DNA of 64,000 nucleotides from an uncultured Bacteroidota bacterium (GCA_913062555.1 CAJXVU010000003.1:1-64000); one strand, 5' to 3'; counted from the stretch's first letter, positions 26,571 to 36,579 are shown. The notes: generated by a model from the letters alone, not told the origin. Numbers and translations: made by a program.

Positions 26571-28112
26571 TTAAAAGGGCACATCGTTTTCATCATCATT
26601 AAAAGAACTACCAAAAGCCTGATTTGGTGATGGGAAATTATCCGGTTTAAAGGTGTCGTCATTTGCTGCGGCATTCATTTTAGAATGAAACTCATTGCCA
26701 AAAGGGGAATCGAAATCGTCAAGATTATCAAACTTACCAAGATTTCCAATAAATTTCAATCTGATATTTTCCAAACCACCATTTCTGTGTTTTGCAATAA
26801 TCAATTCGGCTTGGCCGTCAGTTGGTGAACGTTCTTCATCATCCCATTCATCAATTTTATAATATTCTGGTCGGTATATGAATGATACGATATCGGCATC
26901 CTGCTCGATTGCTCCAGATTCACGAAGATCGGAAAGCAAAGGACGTTTACTTCCACCACGTGTCTCTACAGCACGTGATAACTGTGATAATGCAATTACT
27001 GGAACCGCTAACTCTTTTGCCAATGCTTTTAGGTTTCGCGAAATCATCGAAATCTCCTGTTCTCTATTTCCACCATGATTACCACCACCTGTCATCAATT
27101 GTAAATAATCAATAACAATCAATTTAATCCCGTGTTGAGATGCTAGTCTTCTTGCTTTTGCACGTAAATCAAAAATGGAAAGTGATGGGGTATCATCAAT
27201 AAACAATGGAGCTTTTTCTAAGCTTTTAACTTTTACATTAAGCTGTTCCCATTCGTGTTTTTCGAGTTTCCCTGTTCTCAATTTTTCTGAAGACAATCCT
27301 GTTTCAGAAGAGATTAATCTCATTATTAATTGCACAGAAGCCATCTCCAATGAAAAGAAAGCGACAGGTATATTTTGATTTACAGCAATATTTCTTGCCA
27401 TCGACAAGGTTAAAGCTGTTTTACCCATACCAGGACGGGCTGCCACAATAACCAAATCACTAGGTTGCCACCCGGAAGTTAATTTATCCAATTTAGCAAA
27501 CCCAGATGGAATACCACTTAACCCTTCTTTATTTGAAATTTCTTCAATTTTCTTCTTTGCCTGAATTACTAATTCTTGAGCAGTTTCAGATGATTTTTTA
27601 ATATTACCTTGGGTAACTTCGTATAATTTAGATTCGGCAGTATCCAAAAGATCGAATACATCCTTTGTCTCATCGTAGGCATCTTCAATAATTTCATTTG
27701 AAATTTTTATTAAACTACGCTGAATAAATTTTTGCAAAATAATTCGTGCATGGAACTCAATATGTGCTGAGGATGACACCTTTTGTGTTAGAGAAATCAA
27801 GTAAAAGTCACCACCAACCATTTCGAGTCGACGTTCCTTCTTTAATTGGCTCGAAACAGTTAATAAGTCGATAGGCTCACTATTTTCAAACAATTTGAAT
27901 ATCGCTTCAAATATAAATTGATGGGCCTCTTTATAAAAGGCATCTGGACTTAAAATATCAATAACTTCATCAACCCCTTTTTTGTCAATCATCATTGCAC
28001 CAAGAACAACCTCCTCTAAATCAAGGGCTTGCGGGGGTATCTTCCCTTTTTCAAGGCTAATTATAGTACTTTTGTCTACTTTGTAGCCTTGTAATGTATT
28101 GGGTTGTTTCAT
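26571..28112 (-). CDS. dnaB: replicative DNA helicase
   Basis: This 513-residue hexameric helicase unwinds DNA at the replication fork and interacts with primase. The N-terminal domain (PPQALDLEEVVLGAMM, about 20-125) is followed by a linker and a RecA-like C-terminal domain. That domain has Walker A ARPGMGKTAL, Walker B IKLIVIDYLQLM, and SRNLKALAKELAVPVIALSQLSR with LLSDLRESGAIEQDAD. No intein interrupts it, although DnaB is a common intein host. The acidic C-terminal tail (NDDENDVPF) is typical. Confidence 0.97.
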   Translation of the reverse strand: MKQPNTLQGYKVDKSTIISLEKGKIPPQALDLEEVVLGAMMIDKKGVDEVIDILSPDAFYKEAHQFIFEAIFKLFENSEPIDLLTVSSQLKKERRLEMVGGDFYLISLTQKVSSSAHIEFHARIILQKFIQRSLIKISNEIIEDAYDETKDVFDLLDTAESKLYEVTQGNIKKSSETAQELVIQAKKKIEEISNKEGLSGIPSGFAKLDKLTSGWQPSDLVIVAARPGMGKTALTLSMARNIAVNQNIPVAFFSLEMASVQLIMRLISSETGLSSEKLRTGKLEKHEWEQLNVKVKSLEKAPLFIDDTPSLSIFDLRAKARRLASQHGIKLIVIDYLQLMTGGGNHGGNREQEISMISRNLKALAKELAVPVIALSQLSRAVETRGGSKRPLLSDLRESGAIEQDADIVSFIYRPEYYKIDEWDDEERSPTDGQAELIIAKHRNGGLENIRLKFIGNLGKFDNLDDFDSPFGNEFHSKMNAAANDDTFKPDNFPSPNQAFGSSFNDDENDVPF

Positions 28113-28224
28113 GATAACGAATGTAACTAAATTGTAAGGATTTTTAGATTATTTAAGGTACGACATTGTTAACCATCAGTCAACAATTTCGTTGTTAATA
28201 AGTTAACAATTTTGTTAATAAGGA

Positions 28225-28260
28225 TAAAAAAAGCCGAAGTGCGTACTTCGGTTTTTTTTT
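28225..28260 (-). terminator. terminator after accA
   Basis: CCGAAGT-GCGT-ACTTCGG (within 28234-28251) has A-tracts on the left and T-tracts on the right, so it could work in both directions. It lies 21 nt past the accA stop and separates that operon from dnaB. Confidence 0.85.
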
Positions 28261-28280
28261 AATATACGATTAACAAAGGC

Positions 28281-29234
28281 TTAGTCATTAAATTCTCCCA
28301 TTTTAGAATATTTGTCCATTCGTTTTTCAACTAAGTCTATTGGTGATAAGTTTTTATATTCATCATAAGACTTTACAATGGCATCACGAACTGTCGCAAA
28401 AGTTTTTTCTCTGTCTTTATGAGCTCCTCCTATAGGTTCTTTAACGATTTCATCTACCAATTTCATTTTCTTCATGTCTTTAGCAGTAAGCTTCAATGAT
28501 TCGGCAGCTTGTTCTTTATACTCCCAACTTCTCCATAAAATGGAAGAACAGGATTCAGGTGATATTACAGAATACCATGTATTTTCTAACATTAACACCT
28601 TGTCTCCTACACCAATACCCAACGCACCACCGGATGCACCTTCACCAATAATAACGGTAAAAATAGGCACCTTTAAACGGGTCATTTCTAAAATATTTCT
28701 TGCAATGGCTTCTCCTTGTCCACGTTCTTCGGCTTCCAATCCAGGATATGCTCCAGGAGTGTCAATTAACGTCACCACTGGAATACCAAACTTCTCAGCA
28801 GTTTTCATTAAACGTAATGCTTTTCTGTAGCCTTCTGGGTTAGCCATACCAAAATTTCGGTATTGTCTTGTTTTAGTATTATAACCTTTTTGTTGACCGA
28901 TAAACATATAGCTCTGATCACCAATTTTACCCAAACCGCCAATCATAGCCTTATCATCCTTAAAGTTACGATCACCATGAAGCTCCAAAAAGGTATCTCC
29001 AAAAATAGCGTTAATATAGTCTAAGGTATAAGGTCTGTTTGGATGGCGAGACATTTGCACACGTTGCCAAGCGGTAAGATTTTTGTAAATATCTTTTTTA
29101 GCTTCCAGTAATTTCTTCTCAATCTGTTTACAAGTTTCAGTAACGTCAACATCACTTTCTTCTCCAATAAGTTGACATTTTTGAAGTTGTTCTTCCAGTT
29201 CTTTTATTGGGAGCTCAAATTCTAAATATTCCAT
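28281..29234 (-). CDS. accA: acetyl-CoA carboxylase carboxyltransferase, alpha subunit
   Basis: This 317-residue subunit transfers carboxyl from carboxybiotin to acetyl-CoA, the first step of fatty acid synthesis, in complex with AccD. An N-terminal helical segment and [22 protein letters not shown] lead into the crotonase-like domain with [21 protein letters not shown] and [15 protein letters not shown]. Length and motifs are normal. Confidence 0.97.
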   Translation of the reverse strand: MEYLEFELPIKELEEQLQKCQLIGEESDVDVTETCKQIEKKLLEAKKDIYKNLTAWQRVQMSRHPNRPYTLDYINAIFGDTFLELHGDRNFKDDKAMIGGLGKIGDQSYMFIGQQKGYNTKTRQYRNFGMANPEGYRKALRLMKTAEKFGIPVVTLIDTPGAYPGLEAEERGQGEAIARNILEMTRLKVPIFTVIIGEGASGGALGIGVGDKVLMLENTWYSVISPESCSSILWRSWEYKEQAAESLKLTAKDMKKMKLVDEIVKEPIGGAHKDREKTFATVRDAIVKSYDEYKNLSPIDLVEKRMDKYSKMGEFND

Positions 29235-29289
29235 AGAAATCTAAGATTATTAGTTAGCGTACAAATATAAAAACTTTAATCGTCTTAGC

Positions 29290-30189
29290 TTATTTTGATC
29301 GCCCTCTTTTTAAACTATTTGAATTTTTCAGTATTCCATTGAGTATTACTGTACTAATTATTAACACAGCTCCAAAATAAAATTCTGGGCTCATTTTTTC
29401 CTTTATAGGAAATAAAATAATAGCCAAAACAATACCATATATAGGCTCGAGATTATAACTTAACACCACCGTATATGGACTTATATGTTTCATGATATGA
29501 ACTGTAGCAATAAATGCATATGCGGTACAAATTGATCCTAAAATAATTAAGTACTTCCAATCAGATGGACTAAGCTTAAAAAATGCGATATCAAAGCCAT
29601 CGCCAAAACAGCCTATAAACAACGAAATAAAAATAACACCACTAACAAATTCATAAAAAGAAATGCATGATGCGCTATAGCGTTCTACAAATTTACCATT
29701 GATAACTGCAAATAGTGTTGAAAATAGTGCAGAGGAAATGCCTAATATAATGCCATTTAAATATTTTATTTCCGCATGGGTTATTAACCAAACCCCTAGA
29801 ATAATTAAAAGGCCAAAAATAATTTCATACCAAATGATACGCCTTCTATAAAAAATAGGTTCGATGAAAGCTGCAAAAAAAGCTCCTGTAGAAAACATGG
29901 CTAAAGTAATAGAGATATTGGATTGCTTTATGGCTTCAAAAAAAGTGATCCAATGTATCGCTATAATAATACCTGCCAGCGAGAACTTGATTGCTGTTTT
30001 TAAATTAATACGAATATCAATCTTCTTAAACTTAATATAAACATACATTAATAGGCCTGCAATTAGCATTCTAAACCATACTAATGGTACAGCACCAATA
30101 GATATTAGTTCGCCCAGAATTGCAGTAAATCCGCCGATAAATACAAGAAAATGAAGGTGTAAATGGTTCTTTCTCTTATCGCTTAGCAT
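29290..30189 (-). CDS. EamA-family (DMT superfamily) permease
   Basis: This 299-residue inner-membrane transporter has about ten hydrophobic helices in two EamA repeats (1-140 and 150-290). The second repeat carries the typical LSYNLEPIYGIVLAIILFPIKE near the end. The substrate is unknown; relatives export amino acids or metabolites. Its first 14 bp overlap the end of the LptF/G gene, so the two are probably co-transcribed. Confidence 0.87.
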   Translation of the reverse strand: MLSDKRKNHLHLHFLVFIGGFTAILGELISIGAVPLVWFRMLIAGLLMYVYIKFKKIDIRINLKTAIKFSLAGIIIAIHWITFFEAIKQSNISITLAMFSTGAFFAAFIEPIFYRRRIIWYEIIFGLLIILGVWLITHAEIKYLNGIILGISSALFSTLFAVINGKFVERYSASCISFYEFVSGVIFISLFIGCFGDGFDIAFFKLSPSDWKYLIILGSICTAYAFIATVHIMKHISPYTVVLSYNLEPIYGIVLAIILFPIKEKMSPEFYFGAVLIISTVILNGILKNSNSLKRGRSK

Positions 30190-31252
30190 TATATAATAAA
30201 TAGATTGCTAAAATCCCAAAAACGATATTGGGAAACCAAACAGCCACTGCTGGTGAAAAATCAGATTGTTCTGCCATTACCCCAAAAACCTTATCGAAAA
30301 ACACATAAATCATGGCTATAAAGATTCCAAAGGCAAGATTAACACCCATGCCACCACGACGTTTAATGGAAGAAACTGCAACCGCAATAATGGTCAATAT
30401 AAATACAGAAACTGGTAGGCTCCATTTTTTATACAGTACGACTTTGTACCGACCAATATTTGATGAGCCTCTAGACTCTTCTTTTGAAATAAACGAAGTA
30501 AGTTCTTTATAATTTAAAGTTTCAGCAATGTATTCTACGGGGGTTAAATCTTCTAAGTCAAAAGCAAACATGGTGTCTTTTTTGCGTTCAAAAATCATCA
30601 CATCATCATTTTCACCAATAATCCTTTTTGAATAGGAATTCAGTACATAGGTAGAATCTTTTTCAACATATTTAATATTTGCAGCATCAATTTTATATTC
30701 AAGCTTATTATCAACAAAATGTTCAAGTGTAAAACCTCTGCCTGTATTATTTTTAGTATCAAAACTAGAAACATAAATAACATCATTATCATTAATCTGC
30801 CTATAAAGTTGCCGTGTCTCCATGGCTTTTTTATTTCCACTAAAATATTTATATTTAAATTCATTAAAGCCTTTACTGGCTTGTGGTGCTAAATACATTC
30901 CCAAGACCAATGCGAAGATTGCAATAATAGAGGCCCCAATAATATAAGGTCTCAAAAACCTTGAGAACGAAACTCCTGAACTTAAAAATGCTATGACCTC
31001 TGTATTATTAGCTAATTTAGAGGTAAATAAAATTACCGAAAGAAATAAAAATAGGGGAAATAATAGGTTTGCAAAATAAATTGTAAAATCTAAAAAGTAT
31101 TGTGCCACCTCAGGAAAAGGCACATCATTTGCCAGTATTTTATCAATTTTTTCAGAGAGATGCACTGTTATTCCAATAGGAATAAACAAGAGTATCATCA
31201 TGATGAATGTAAACAGATATCGTTTTAATATGTACCAATCTAATATTTTCAT
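30176..31252 (-). CDS. lptG: LptF/LptG family lipopolysaccharide export permease
   Basis: This 358-residue inner-membrane protein of the YjgP/YjgQ family extracts LPS for the Lpt bridge, powered by LptB. It begins LDWYILKRYLFTFI, the family hallmark, and has three N-terminal and three C-terminal helices around a periplasmic beta-jellyroll (about 130-270). I cannot tell LptF from LptG with certainty; the symbol follows usual annotation. It starts 3 nt after tgt. Confidence 0.88.
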   Translation of the reverse strand: MKILDWYILKRYLFTFIMMILLFIPIGITVHLSEKIDKILANDVPFPEVAQYFLDFTIYFANLLFPLFLFLSVILFTSKLANNTEVIAFLSSGVSFSRFLRPYIIGASIIAIFALVLGMYLAPQASKGFNEFKYKYFSGNKKAMETRQLYRQINDNDVIYVSSFDTKNNTGRGFTLEHFVDNKLEYKIDAANIKYVEKDSTYVLNSYSKRIIGENDDVMIFERKKDTMFAFDLEDLTPVEYIAETLNYKELTSFISKEESRGSSNIGRYKVVLYKKWSLPVSVFILTIIAVAVSSIKRRGGMGVNLAFGIFIAMIYVFFDKVFGVMAEQSDFSPAVAVWFPNIVFGILAIYLLYNAKR

Positions 31253-31255
31253 TTA

Positions 31256-32395
31256 CTACAAACGCTTATCCATTTGTTTAACCATTTTATCTTTCCAAAC
31301 TCTAAAATCTCCTGCTAATATATGTTTTCTTGCTTCTCTAACCAACCACATATAGAATCCTAAATTATGTATAGTAGCAATTTGTTTCCCTAAAAGTTCA
31401 TTAACGCTAAACAAGTGTTTCAAATAAGCTTTAGAATAGTCGGTATCCACAAAGGTAATTCCCATATCATCAATAACCGAAAAATCATCTTCCCACTTCT
31501 TGTTTTTTATATTTATTGAGCCGTGCGCGGTAAATAGCATTCCATTCCTGGCATTACGCGTTGGCATAACACAGTCAAACATATCTATACCTAACGCAAT
31601 ATTTTCAAGAATATTGATTGGTGTTCCCACACCCATTAAATATCTAGGTTTATCTTCTGGAAGAATTTCACACACCACATCTGTCATGGCATACATCTCC
31701 TCTGCCGGTTCACCAACAGACAAACCTCCAATGGCATTGCCTACAGCTCCTGAATTTGCAATATATTCAGCCGATTGTTTTCTCAAATCTTTATATGTAC
31801 TCCCCTGAACTATTGGAAAAAAAGCTTGATTATAATCATACTTCAACGGTGTTTTATCAAGATGCTTAATACATCTATCCAACCATCTATGTGTCATATG
31901 CATTGAACGTTTTGCGTAATTATAATCGCAAGGATATGGGGTACACTCATCGAAAGCCATGATAATATCGGCACCAATACTTCTCTGAATTTCCATCACA
32001 TTCTCTGGCGTGAACGTGTGATAACTCCCATCAATATGACTTTTAAACTTAACGCCTTCTTCTTTTATTTTTCTATTTGCCGACAAGGAATAAACCTGAT
32101 ACCCTCCAGAATCGGTTAATATATTTCGATCCCAATTCATAAATTTATGAAGGCCGCCAGCCTTTTCTAAAATTGGAGTTTTTGGTCGCAAAAATAAATG
32201 ATAGGTATTTCCTAAAATTACATCTGGATTTATATCATTTTTCAATTCACGCTGATGCACCCCTTTTACAGATGCAACCGTACCAACAGGCATGAAAATT
32301 GGGGTTTCAATAACCCCATGATCCGTGGTTATTTTTCCCGCTCTGGCTCTACTTTGAGCATCTTTTCCTTCAAGTTTAAAAAACATATTTTCCAT
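31256..32395 (-). CDS. tgt: queuine tRNA-ribosyltransferase lacking the zinc-binding cysteines
   Basis: This 379-residue TIM-barrel enzyme exchanges G34 for a preQ1 base in GUN anticodons. Motifs are ILTDSGGYQVYSL with a catalytic Asp, QRSIGADIIMAFDECTPYP, GGLSVGEP, and DMFDCVMPTRNARNG with the nucleophile Asp. In the region where well-studied bacterial TGTs have C-x-C-x2-C before YSRAYLHHL, this protein reads MGITFVDTDYSKAYLKHL. The three cysteines are replaced by G, T and D without a gap, while the histidine of TIHNL remains. My recollection is that other flavobacterial TGTs look the same. It heads a leftward operon with lptG, the permease and accA. Confidence 0.95.
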   Translation of the reverse strand: MENMFFKLEGKDAQSRARAGKITTDHGVIETPIFMPVGTVASVKGVHQRELKNDINPDVILGNTYHLFLRPKTPILEKAGGLHKFMNWDRNILTDSGGYQVYSLSANRKIKEEGVKFKSHIDGSYHTFTPENVMEIQRSIGADIIMAFDECTPYPCDYNYAKRSMHMTHRWLDRCIKHLDKTPLKYDYNQAFFPIVQGSTYKDLRKQSAEYIANSGAVGNAIGGLSVGEPAEEMYAMTDVVCEILPEDKPRYLMGVGTPINILENIALGIDMFDCVMPTRNARNGMLFTAHGSINIKNKKWEDDFSVIDDMGITFVDTDYSKAYLKHLFSVNELLGKQIATIHNLGFYMWLVREARKHILAGDFRVWKDKMVKQMDKRL

Positions 32396-32500
32396 TTATC
32401 AGCGAGCAAATATAAATAAGAAAATTCCATTAGCTCCTTAATAGGATATTAAATTGTTAGCAAATCTCATTATTTCGTTAATAAGTGCTTAAAAAACGCT

Positions 32501-32530
32501 TTGTTAAGGCTTAATAATCCCTTATTTTTG
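32501..32530 (+). promoter_or_regulatory. promoter of the transketolase genes
   Basis: TTG (32501-32503), a 19-nt spacer and TATTTTTG (32523-32530) match the consensus exactly. The predicted start lies about 20 nt before the first ATG. Confidence 0.75.
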
Positions 32531-32556
32531 CGCACTAATTAAGTAACTAATTACAC

Positions 32557-33402
32557 ATGTCAAACACTCAACAATTAGAAAGTATTACAACACAAGTTCG
32601 TAGAGACATTTTACGAATGGTTCACAAAGTAAATTCTGGACACCCTGGAGGGTCTCTTGGATGTGCTGAATTTTTGGTAGCGCTGTACAATGAAATCATG
32701 GACCGTAAAGAGGGGTTCGATATGAATGGCCTGGAAGAAGATTTATTCTTTTTATCAAACGGTCATATCTCTCCAGTTTTTTATAGTGTCTTGGCACGAG
32801 CTGGTTATTTCTCTGTCGATGAATTAAATACTTTTAGACTATTAAATTCTAGATTACAAGGACACCCTACAACACATGAAGGCTTACCTGGAATACGTAT
32901 AGCCTCTGGATCATTAGGTCAAGGGATGTCTGTTGCAATTGGAGCAGCAGAAGTGAAAAAACTAAATAGTGATAAACATTTAGTTTATAGTTTACATGGT
33001 GATGGTGAATTACAAGAAGGTCAAAATTGGGAAGCCATTATGTATGCCTCGGCTAAAAAAATAGACAACCTTATTGCAACTATTGACTTAAATGGAAAAC
33101 AGATTGATGGTGCAACTGATGATGTTTTACCAATGGGTAGCATTAGAGCTAAGTTTGAAGCTTTTGGTTGGATCGTTATTGACATTGAAGCGGGTAATGA
33201 TATGGCTGCTATTTTAAAAGGAATGGCAGAAGCAAAATCTAAAAGTGGACAAGGAAAACCGGTTTGCGTTTTATTAAAATCTATGATGGGGAATGGTGTT
33301 GATTTTATGATGCACACACATGCATGGCATGGTAAAGCTCCTAACGATGAGCAATTAGCTATTGGTTTAGCTCAAAACCCAGTAACCTTAGGAGACTACT
33401 AA
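32557..33402 (+). CDS. transketolase, N-terminal (thiamine-diphosphate binding) subunit
   Basis: This 281-residue subunit carries the ThDP/metal motif GDGELQEGQNWEAIMYA...N and the conserved HPGGSLG, GHISPVFYS and GHPTTHEGLPGI stretches. Together with the next gene, 19 nt downstream, it makes up one transketolase of the pentose phosphate pathway. The two-gene form is common in Bacteroidota and archaea. Confidence 0.94.
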   Translation: MSNTQQLESITTQVRRDILRMVHKVNSGHPGGSLGCAEFLVALYNEIMDRKEGFDMNGLEEDLFFLSNGHISPVFYSVLARAGYFSVDELNTFRLLNSRLQGHPTTHEGLPGIRIASGSLGQGMSVAIGAAEVKKLNSDKHLVYSLHGDGELQEGQNWEAIMYASAKKIDNLIATIDLNGKQIDGATDDVLPMGSIRAKFEAFGWIVIDIEAGNDMAAILKGMAEAKSKSGQGKPVCVLLKSMMGNGVDFMMHTHAWHGKAPNDEQLAIGLAQNPVTLGDY

Positions 33403-33421
33403 CCATCAATTACAAAAAGAA

Positions 33422-34375
33422 ATGAAAACATATACAAATACAGGAAGTAAAGATACACGCTCTGGTTTTGGAGCCGGATTAACTGAACTTGGTCAAACCA
33501 ATGAAAATGTAGTTGCACTTTGTGCAGATTTAATTGGTTCATTAAAAATGGATGATTTTAAAGCCAACCATCCAGAACGTTTTTTTCAAATAGGAATTGC
33601 TGAAGCAAATATGATAGGTATTGCTGCAGGGATGACTATTGGTGGCAAAATTCCTTTTACAGGAACTTTCGCAAACTTTTCTACAGGAAGGGTTTATGAT
33701 CAAATTCGTCAAAGTGTTGCTTATTCTGGGAAGAATGTAAAAATTTGTGCTTCTCATGCCGGATTAACTTTAGGAGAAGATGGTGCGACTCATCAAATTC
33801 TAGAAGACATTGGACTGATGAAAATGTTACCAGGCATGACCGTTATTAACACTTGTGATTACAACCAAACAAAAGCAGCGACTATTGCTATTGCAGCTCA
33901 TGAAGGGCCTGTATACTTGCGTTTTGGACGTCCAAAAGTAGCAAATTTTACAGCTGAGGACCAAACTTTTGAAATAGGAAAGGCAATTAATTTAACTGAA
34001 GGTACAGATGTTACTATTGTAGCAACAGGACATTTAGTGTGGGAAGCTTTAGAAGCAGCAAAAGTATTGAATGAAAAAGGAATTTCAGCAGAGGTTATTA
34101 ATATTCATACCATTAAACCACTTGATGAAAAAGCCATTTTAGAATCAGTTAGCAAAACAGGTTGTATTGTAACTGCAGAAGAACATAACTATCATGGTGG
34201 ATTAGGAGAAAGTGTTGCTAGAACTTTAGCATTGCATCAACCATCACCTCAAGAGTTTGTTGCAACTAATGATACATTTGGTGAATCTGGGACTCCAGCA
34301 CAGCTTATGGAAAAGTATGGATTAAATAGTGCAGCTATTATAAAAAAGGCTGAATTAGTCATCAAAAGAAAATAA
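33422..34375 (+). CDS. transketolase, C-terminal (pyrimidine-binding) subunit
   Basis: This 317-residue subunit carries the PYR domain (1-160) with the catalytic glutamate region QIGIAEANMIGIAAGM and SHAGLTLGEDGATHQ. A C-terminal transketolase domain follows (IVATGHLVWEALEAA, and VTAEEHNYHGGLGE). It completes the split enzyme with the preceding gene. Confidence 0.94.
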   Translation: MKTYTNTGSKDTRSGFGAGLTELGQTNENVVALCADLIGSLKMDDFKANHPERFFQIGIAEANMIGIAAGMTIGGKIPFTGTFANFSTGRVYDQIRQSVAYSGKNVKICASHAGLTLGEDGATHQILEDIGLMKMLPGMTVINTCDYNQTKAATIAIAAHEGPVYLRFGRPKVANFTAEDQTFEIGKAINLTEGTDVTIVATGHLVWEALEAAKVLNEKGISAEVINIHTIKPLDEKAILESVSKTGCIVTAEEHNYHGGLGESVARTLALHQPSPQEFVATNDTFGESGTPAQLMEKYGLNSAAIIKKAELVIKRK

Positions 34376-34472
34376 TTAAAATTTTAAACCGTTTTCATAA
34401 AGTAATTCAAAAAGCGAAACTATTATGAAAAGTTTAAAAACTGTACAATCGTACTTTAAAATCAAGCATTTA

Positions 34473-35057
34473 ATGAATAAGCAATTAATATTATTATTAC
34501 TAGTTACCTGTTTTAGCAGCTATTCCTGGGGACAAACAGATACCTCATATGGTATTAAAGCTGGATTAAACTACAATGGTAATGGTAATTACAAATCTTC
34601 TGTTAGTGAGACTATCGATAATCCTGATAAAAATGTAGGTTATCATATTGGTTTTTTTGCAAAATGGGGAAGCTCAATATATCTAAGGCCAGAAATAGTA
34701 TATACAAGTACTAAAAGCGAATATAAAAATGGTGATTTTGACATGAAGAAACTAGATGCTCCACTTTTAGTGGGTGTCAAAGTGATAGGGCCTTTAAGTG
34801 TTTTTGCAGGACCAGCTTTACAATATATTCTCGACACAGATCTAGCTGGTGCAAGCTTAAGTGAATTAGAAAATGATTTTTCTGTTGGACTTCATTTTGG
34901 AGCCGCAATAAACTTCAATAAATTTGCTTTAGATGTTCGATATGAAAGAGGATTTAGTGATAACGAAATACAATTCTTAAATAATAATGATATTGGTTCT
35001 GGAAGATTAGATACTCGCCCTGAGCAATTAATTTTAAGTTTATCAATTACACTTTAA
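34473..35057 (+). CDS. outer-membrane beta-barrel protein (PorT/OmpX-like)
   Basis: This 194-residue protein begins at the internal ATG 34473, because MNKQLILLLLVTCFSSYSWGQ is a good signal peptide. An upstream ATG at 34425 would add 16 non-signal residues. The mature part shows alternating beta strands (YGIKAGLNYNG, VGYHIGFFAKWGSSIYLRPEIVY, FALDVRYERGF) ending in SLSITL, as in small outer-membrane barrels of the outer membrane beta-barrel (PF13568) type. Function unknown. Confidence 0.8.
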   Translation: MNKQLILLLLVTCFSSYSWGQTDTSYGIKAGLNYNGNGNYKSSVSETIDNPDKNVGYHIGFFAKWGSSIYLRPEIVYTSTKSEYKNGDFDMKKLDAPLLVGVKVIGPLSVFAGPALQYILDTDLAGASLSELENDFSVGLHFGAAINFNKFALDVRYERGFSDNEIQFLNNNDIGSGRLDTRPEQLILSLSITL

Positions 35058-35079
35058 AACAACATTCATACATAAATAA

Positions 35080-35107
35080 AAAGAGCCGCTAATAACGGCT
35101 CTTTTTT
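35080..35107 (+). terminator. terminator after the beta-barrel gene
   Basis: AAAGAGCCG (35080-35088) pairs with CGGCTCTTT (35096-35104) around a 7-nt loop and is followed by a T-run, 22 nt after the stop. Confidence 0.88.
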
Positions 35108-35360
35108 TATATCCATATTTTGTAGTTAACTCCATCGTTATATTAAACGCCGTATTTATTTATTGATCACCTATTGAATTTCTATACTACTTATACCCTA
35201 GGATTAATTAAAACCATAAAAACAAGCGGTTTAACGCATTATAATTAAAAATTGATAATCGTCATAATTTATTTGAAATGATAGGGATCTATACCCTTAA
35301 GGTTATCTCACAACCTAACACACTTATAAATTGATAGTCCCAATAATTCTTTAAAATGAG
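35108..35360. other. non-coding gap between two terminators
   Basis: This stretch lies between convergent transcription units and holds no recognisable gene or RNA. It is bracketed by the terminators at 35080-35107 and 35361-35395. Confidence 0.5.
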
Positions 35361-35395
35361 CACAAAAAAACCAGTGAATTTAAATTCACTGGTTT
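35361..35395 (-). terminator. terminator after the FKBP-like lipoprotein gene
   Basis: A perfect 28-bp inverted repeat (35368-35395, core GTGAATTTAAATTCAC) is followed on the minus strand by a T-run (complement of 35363-35370). It lies about 60 nt past the stop of the minus-strand gene. Confidence 0.85.
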
Positions 35396-35454
35396 GATAC
35401 TTTTATTAAGCAACGTCATTATGTTAAATCGAGCGGTATAATTGTTTATACGCC

Positions 35455-36474
35455 TTAACCTTCTTCGTTGTAATTAATTGTAATATTTATATCTAAATAA
35501 TCATCTAAGCCATCACTATTACTATCCATCACCTTTACGGTATTTATGGTAATAACACCTGCCTCTTCAGATCTACTAATTTCAAATTCTTTAGGGCCGA
35601 GAATTGGTTCTAGATCTCCTTGATTTGTATCCACAGTATATATTGTTGGAAACAATTCATCAATAGTTAAAACAAGATCGCCATCATCATCTAAATCTGC
35701 AAAATTAGGTACTGTATTTTCATCAGTATCATCATCGCTCATATTTAAATTGTCATTTAAATCTTCTAAATATGATGGAATCCCATCGCCATCATGATCA
35801 CTAACCTCTGTTTGAAATAATTCAAATTTAAACGCTATTGAAGCATAAGGTAGTATCCCATTGGATCCTCCTGAGAAATAAGCCAATCCAGAAGGTAAAA
35901 ACATCGCTCCAACACCTGGATCTGTATAGCTAACAGTTCCATCTCCGTTCTCTACAAACGATCCAGCTACATTAAACTCAGGAATTACTCTACTCCATCC
36001 AGGAATTAATGATACCAAATCAAAATCTATTGGAGTAACAGAACTATCAAATACTTCTCCATCTAATAAATTTCCAGAATAATTTAAACGTATTTTATCA
36101 ACAAAATGAGGCGTATCTCCGCCCCCTTGATTTATTTTTAGAAAATGATATTCATAAATCACATCTAAATACAAGGATGTTTTTGTTTCTACTGCATCAA
36201 TTAAAAAGGTATGGTTATCAGGTAATGACTCACCATCTGCAAGTTCAGTTATTACAAGATCGTCAATTGAAGGATTTGAGTTGCCTACAAAAAATTCAGA
36301 GTTATAATAATGAGTTTCCAAATACTCCAATAAGATTACCTTATCTTTATCTTGTCGTTCTTGTCTATCCTCTTCTTCTATACCATCAATGATGCCATCA
36401 TCATCATCATTTTTACATGCACCAAGGCTAATAGCAATAACCAAAATTGGTAATAGATAATATTTAATTTTCAT
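35455..36474 (-). CDS. FKBP-type peptidyl-prolyl isomerase-like lipoprotein with calcium-type repeats
   Basis: This 339-residue protein counts from the second Met, which gives the best signal (MKIKYYLLPILVIAISLGAC, lipobox LGAC). An Asp-rich tether (KNDDDDG) follows. Residues about 110-240 form an FKBP domain (VDKIRLNYSGNLLDGEVFDSS and GAMFLPSGLAYF). The C-terminal part has thrombospondin-3/EF-type acidic repeats (SDHDGDGIPSYLEDLN, DLDDDGDLVLTIDE, DSNSDGLDDYLD). It is probably anchored in the periplasmic or outer membrane leaflet. The FKBP active-site aromatics are only partly recognisable, so isomerase activity is uncertain. Confidence 0.8.
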   Translation of the reverse strand: MKIKYYLLPILVIAISLGACKNDDDDGIIDGIEEEDRQERQDKDKVILLEYLETHYYNSEFFVGNSNPSIDDLVITELADGESLPDNHTFLIDAVETKTSLYLDVIYEYHFLKINQGGGDTPHFVDKIRLNYSGNLLDGEVFDSSVTPIDFDLVSLIPGWSRVIPEFNVAGSFVENGDGTVSYTDPGVGAMFLPSGLAYFSGGSNGILPYASIAFKFELFQTEVSDHDGDGIPSYLEDLNDNLNMSDDDTDENTVPNFADLDDDGDLVLTIDELFPTIYTVDTNQGDLEPILGPKEFEISRSEEAGVITINTVKVMDSNSDGLDDYLDINITINYNEEG

Positions 36475-36579
36475 TTGTGTAATTTTCATTTTTCAATTTT
36501 CTGATGCAATTCACATAAAATAATCTCAATTATATTGAGAATAATTGAATGCTCAATTCAGATTGCATTTTTTTTCGAG

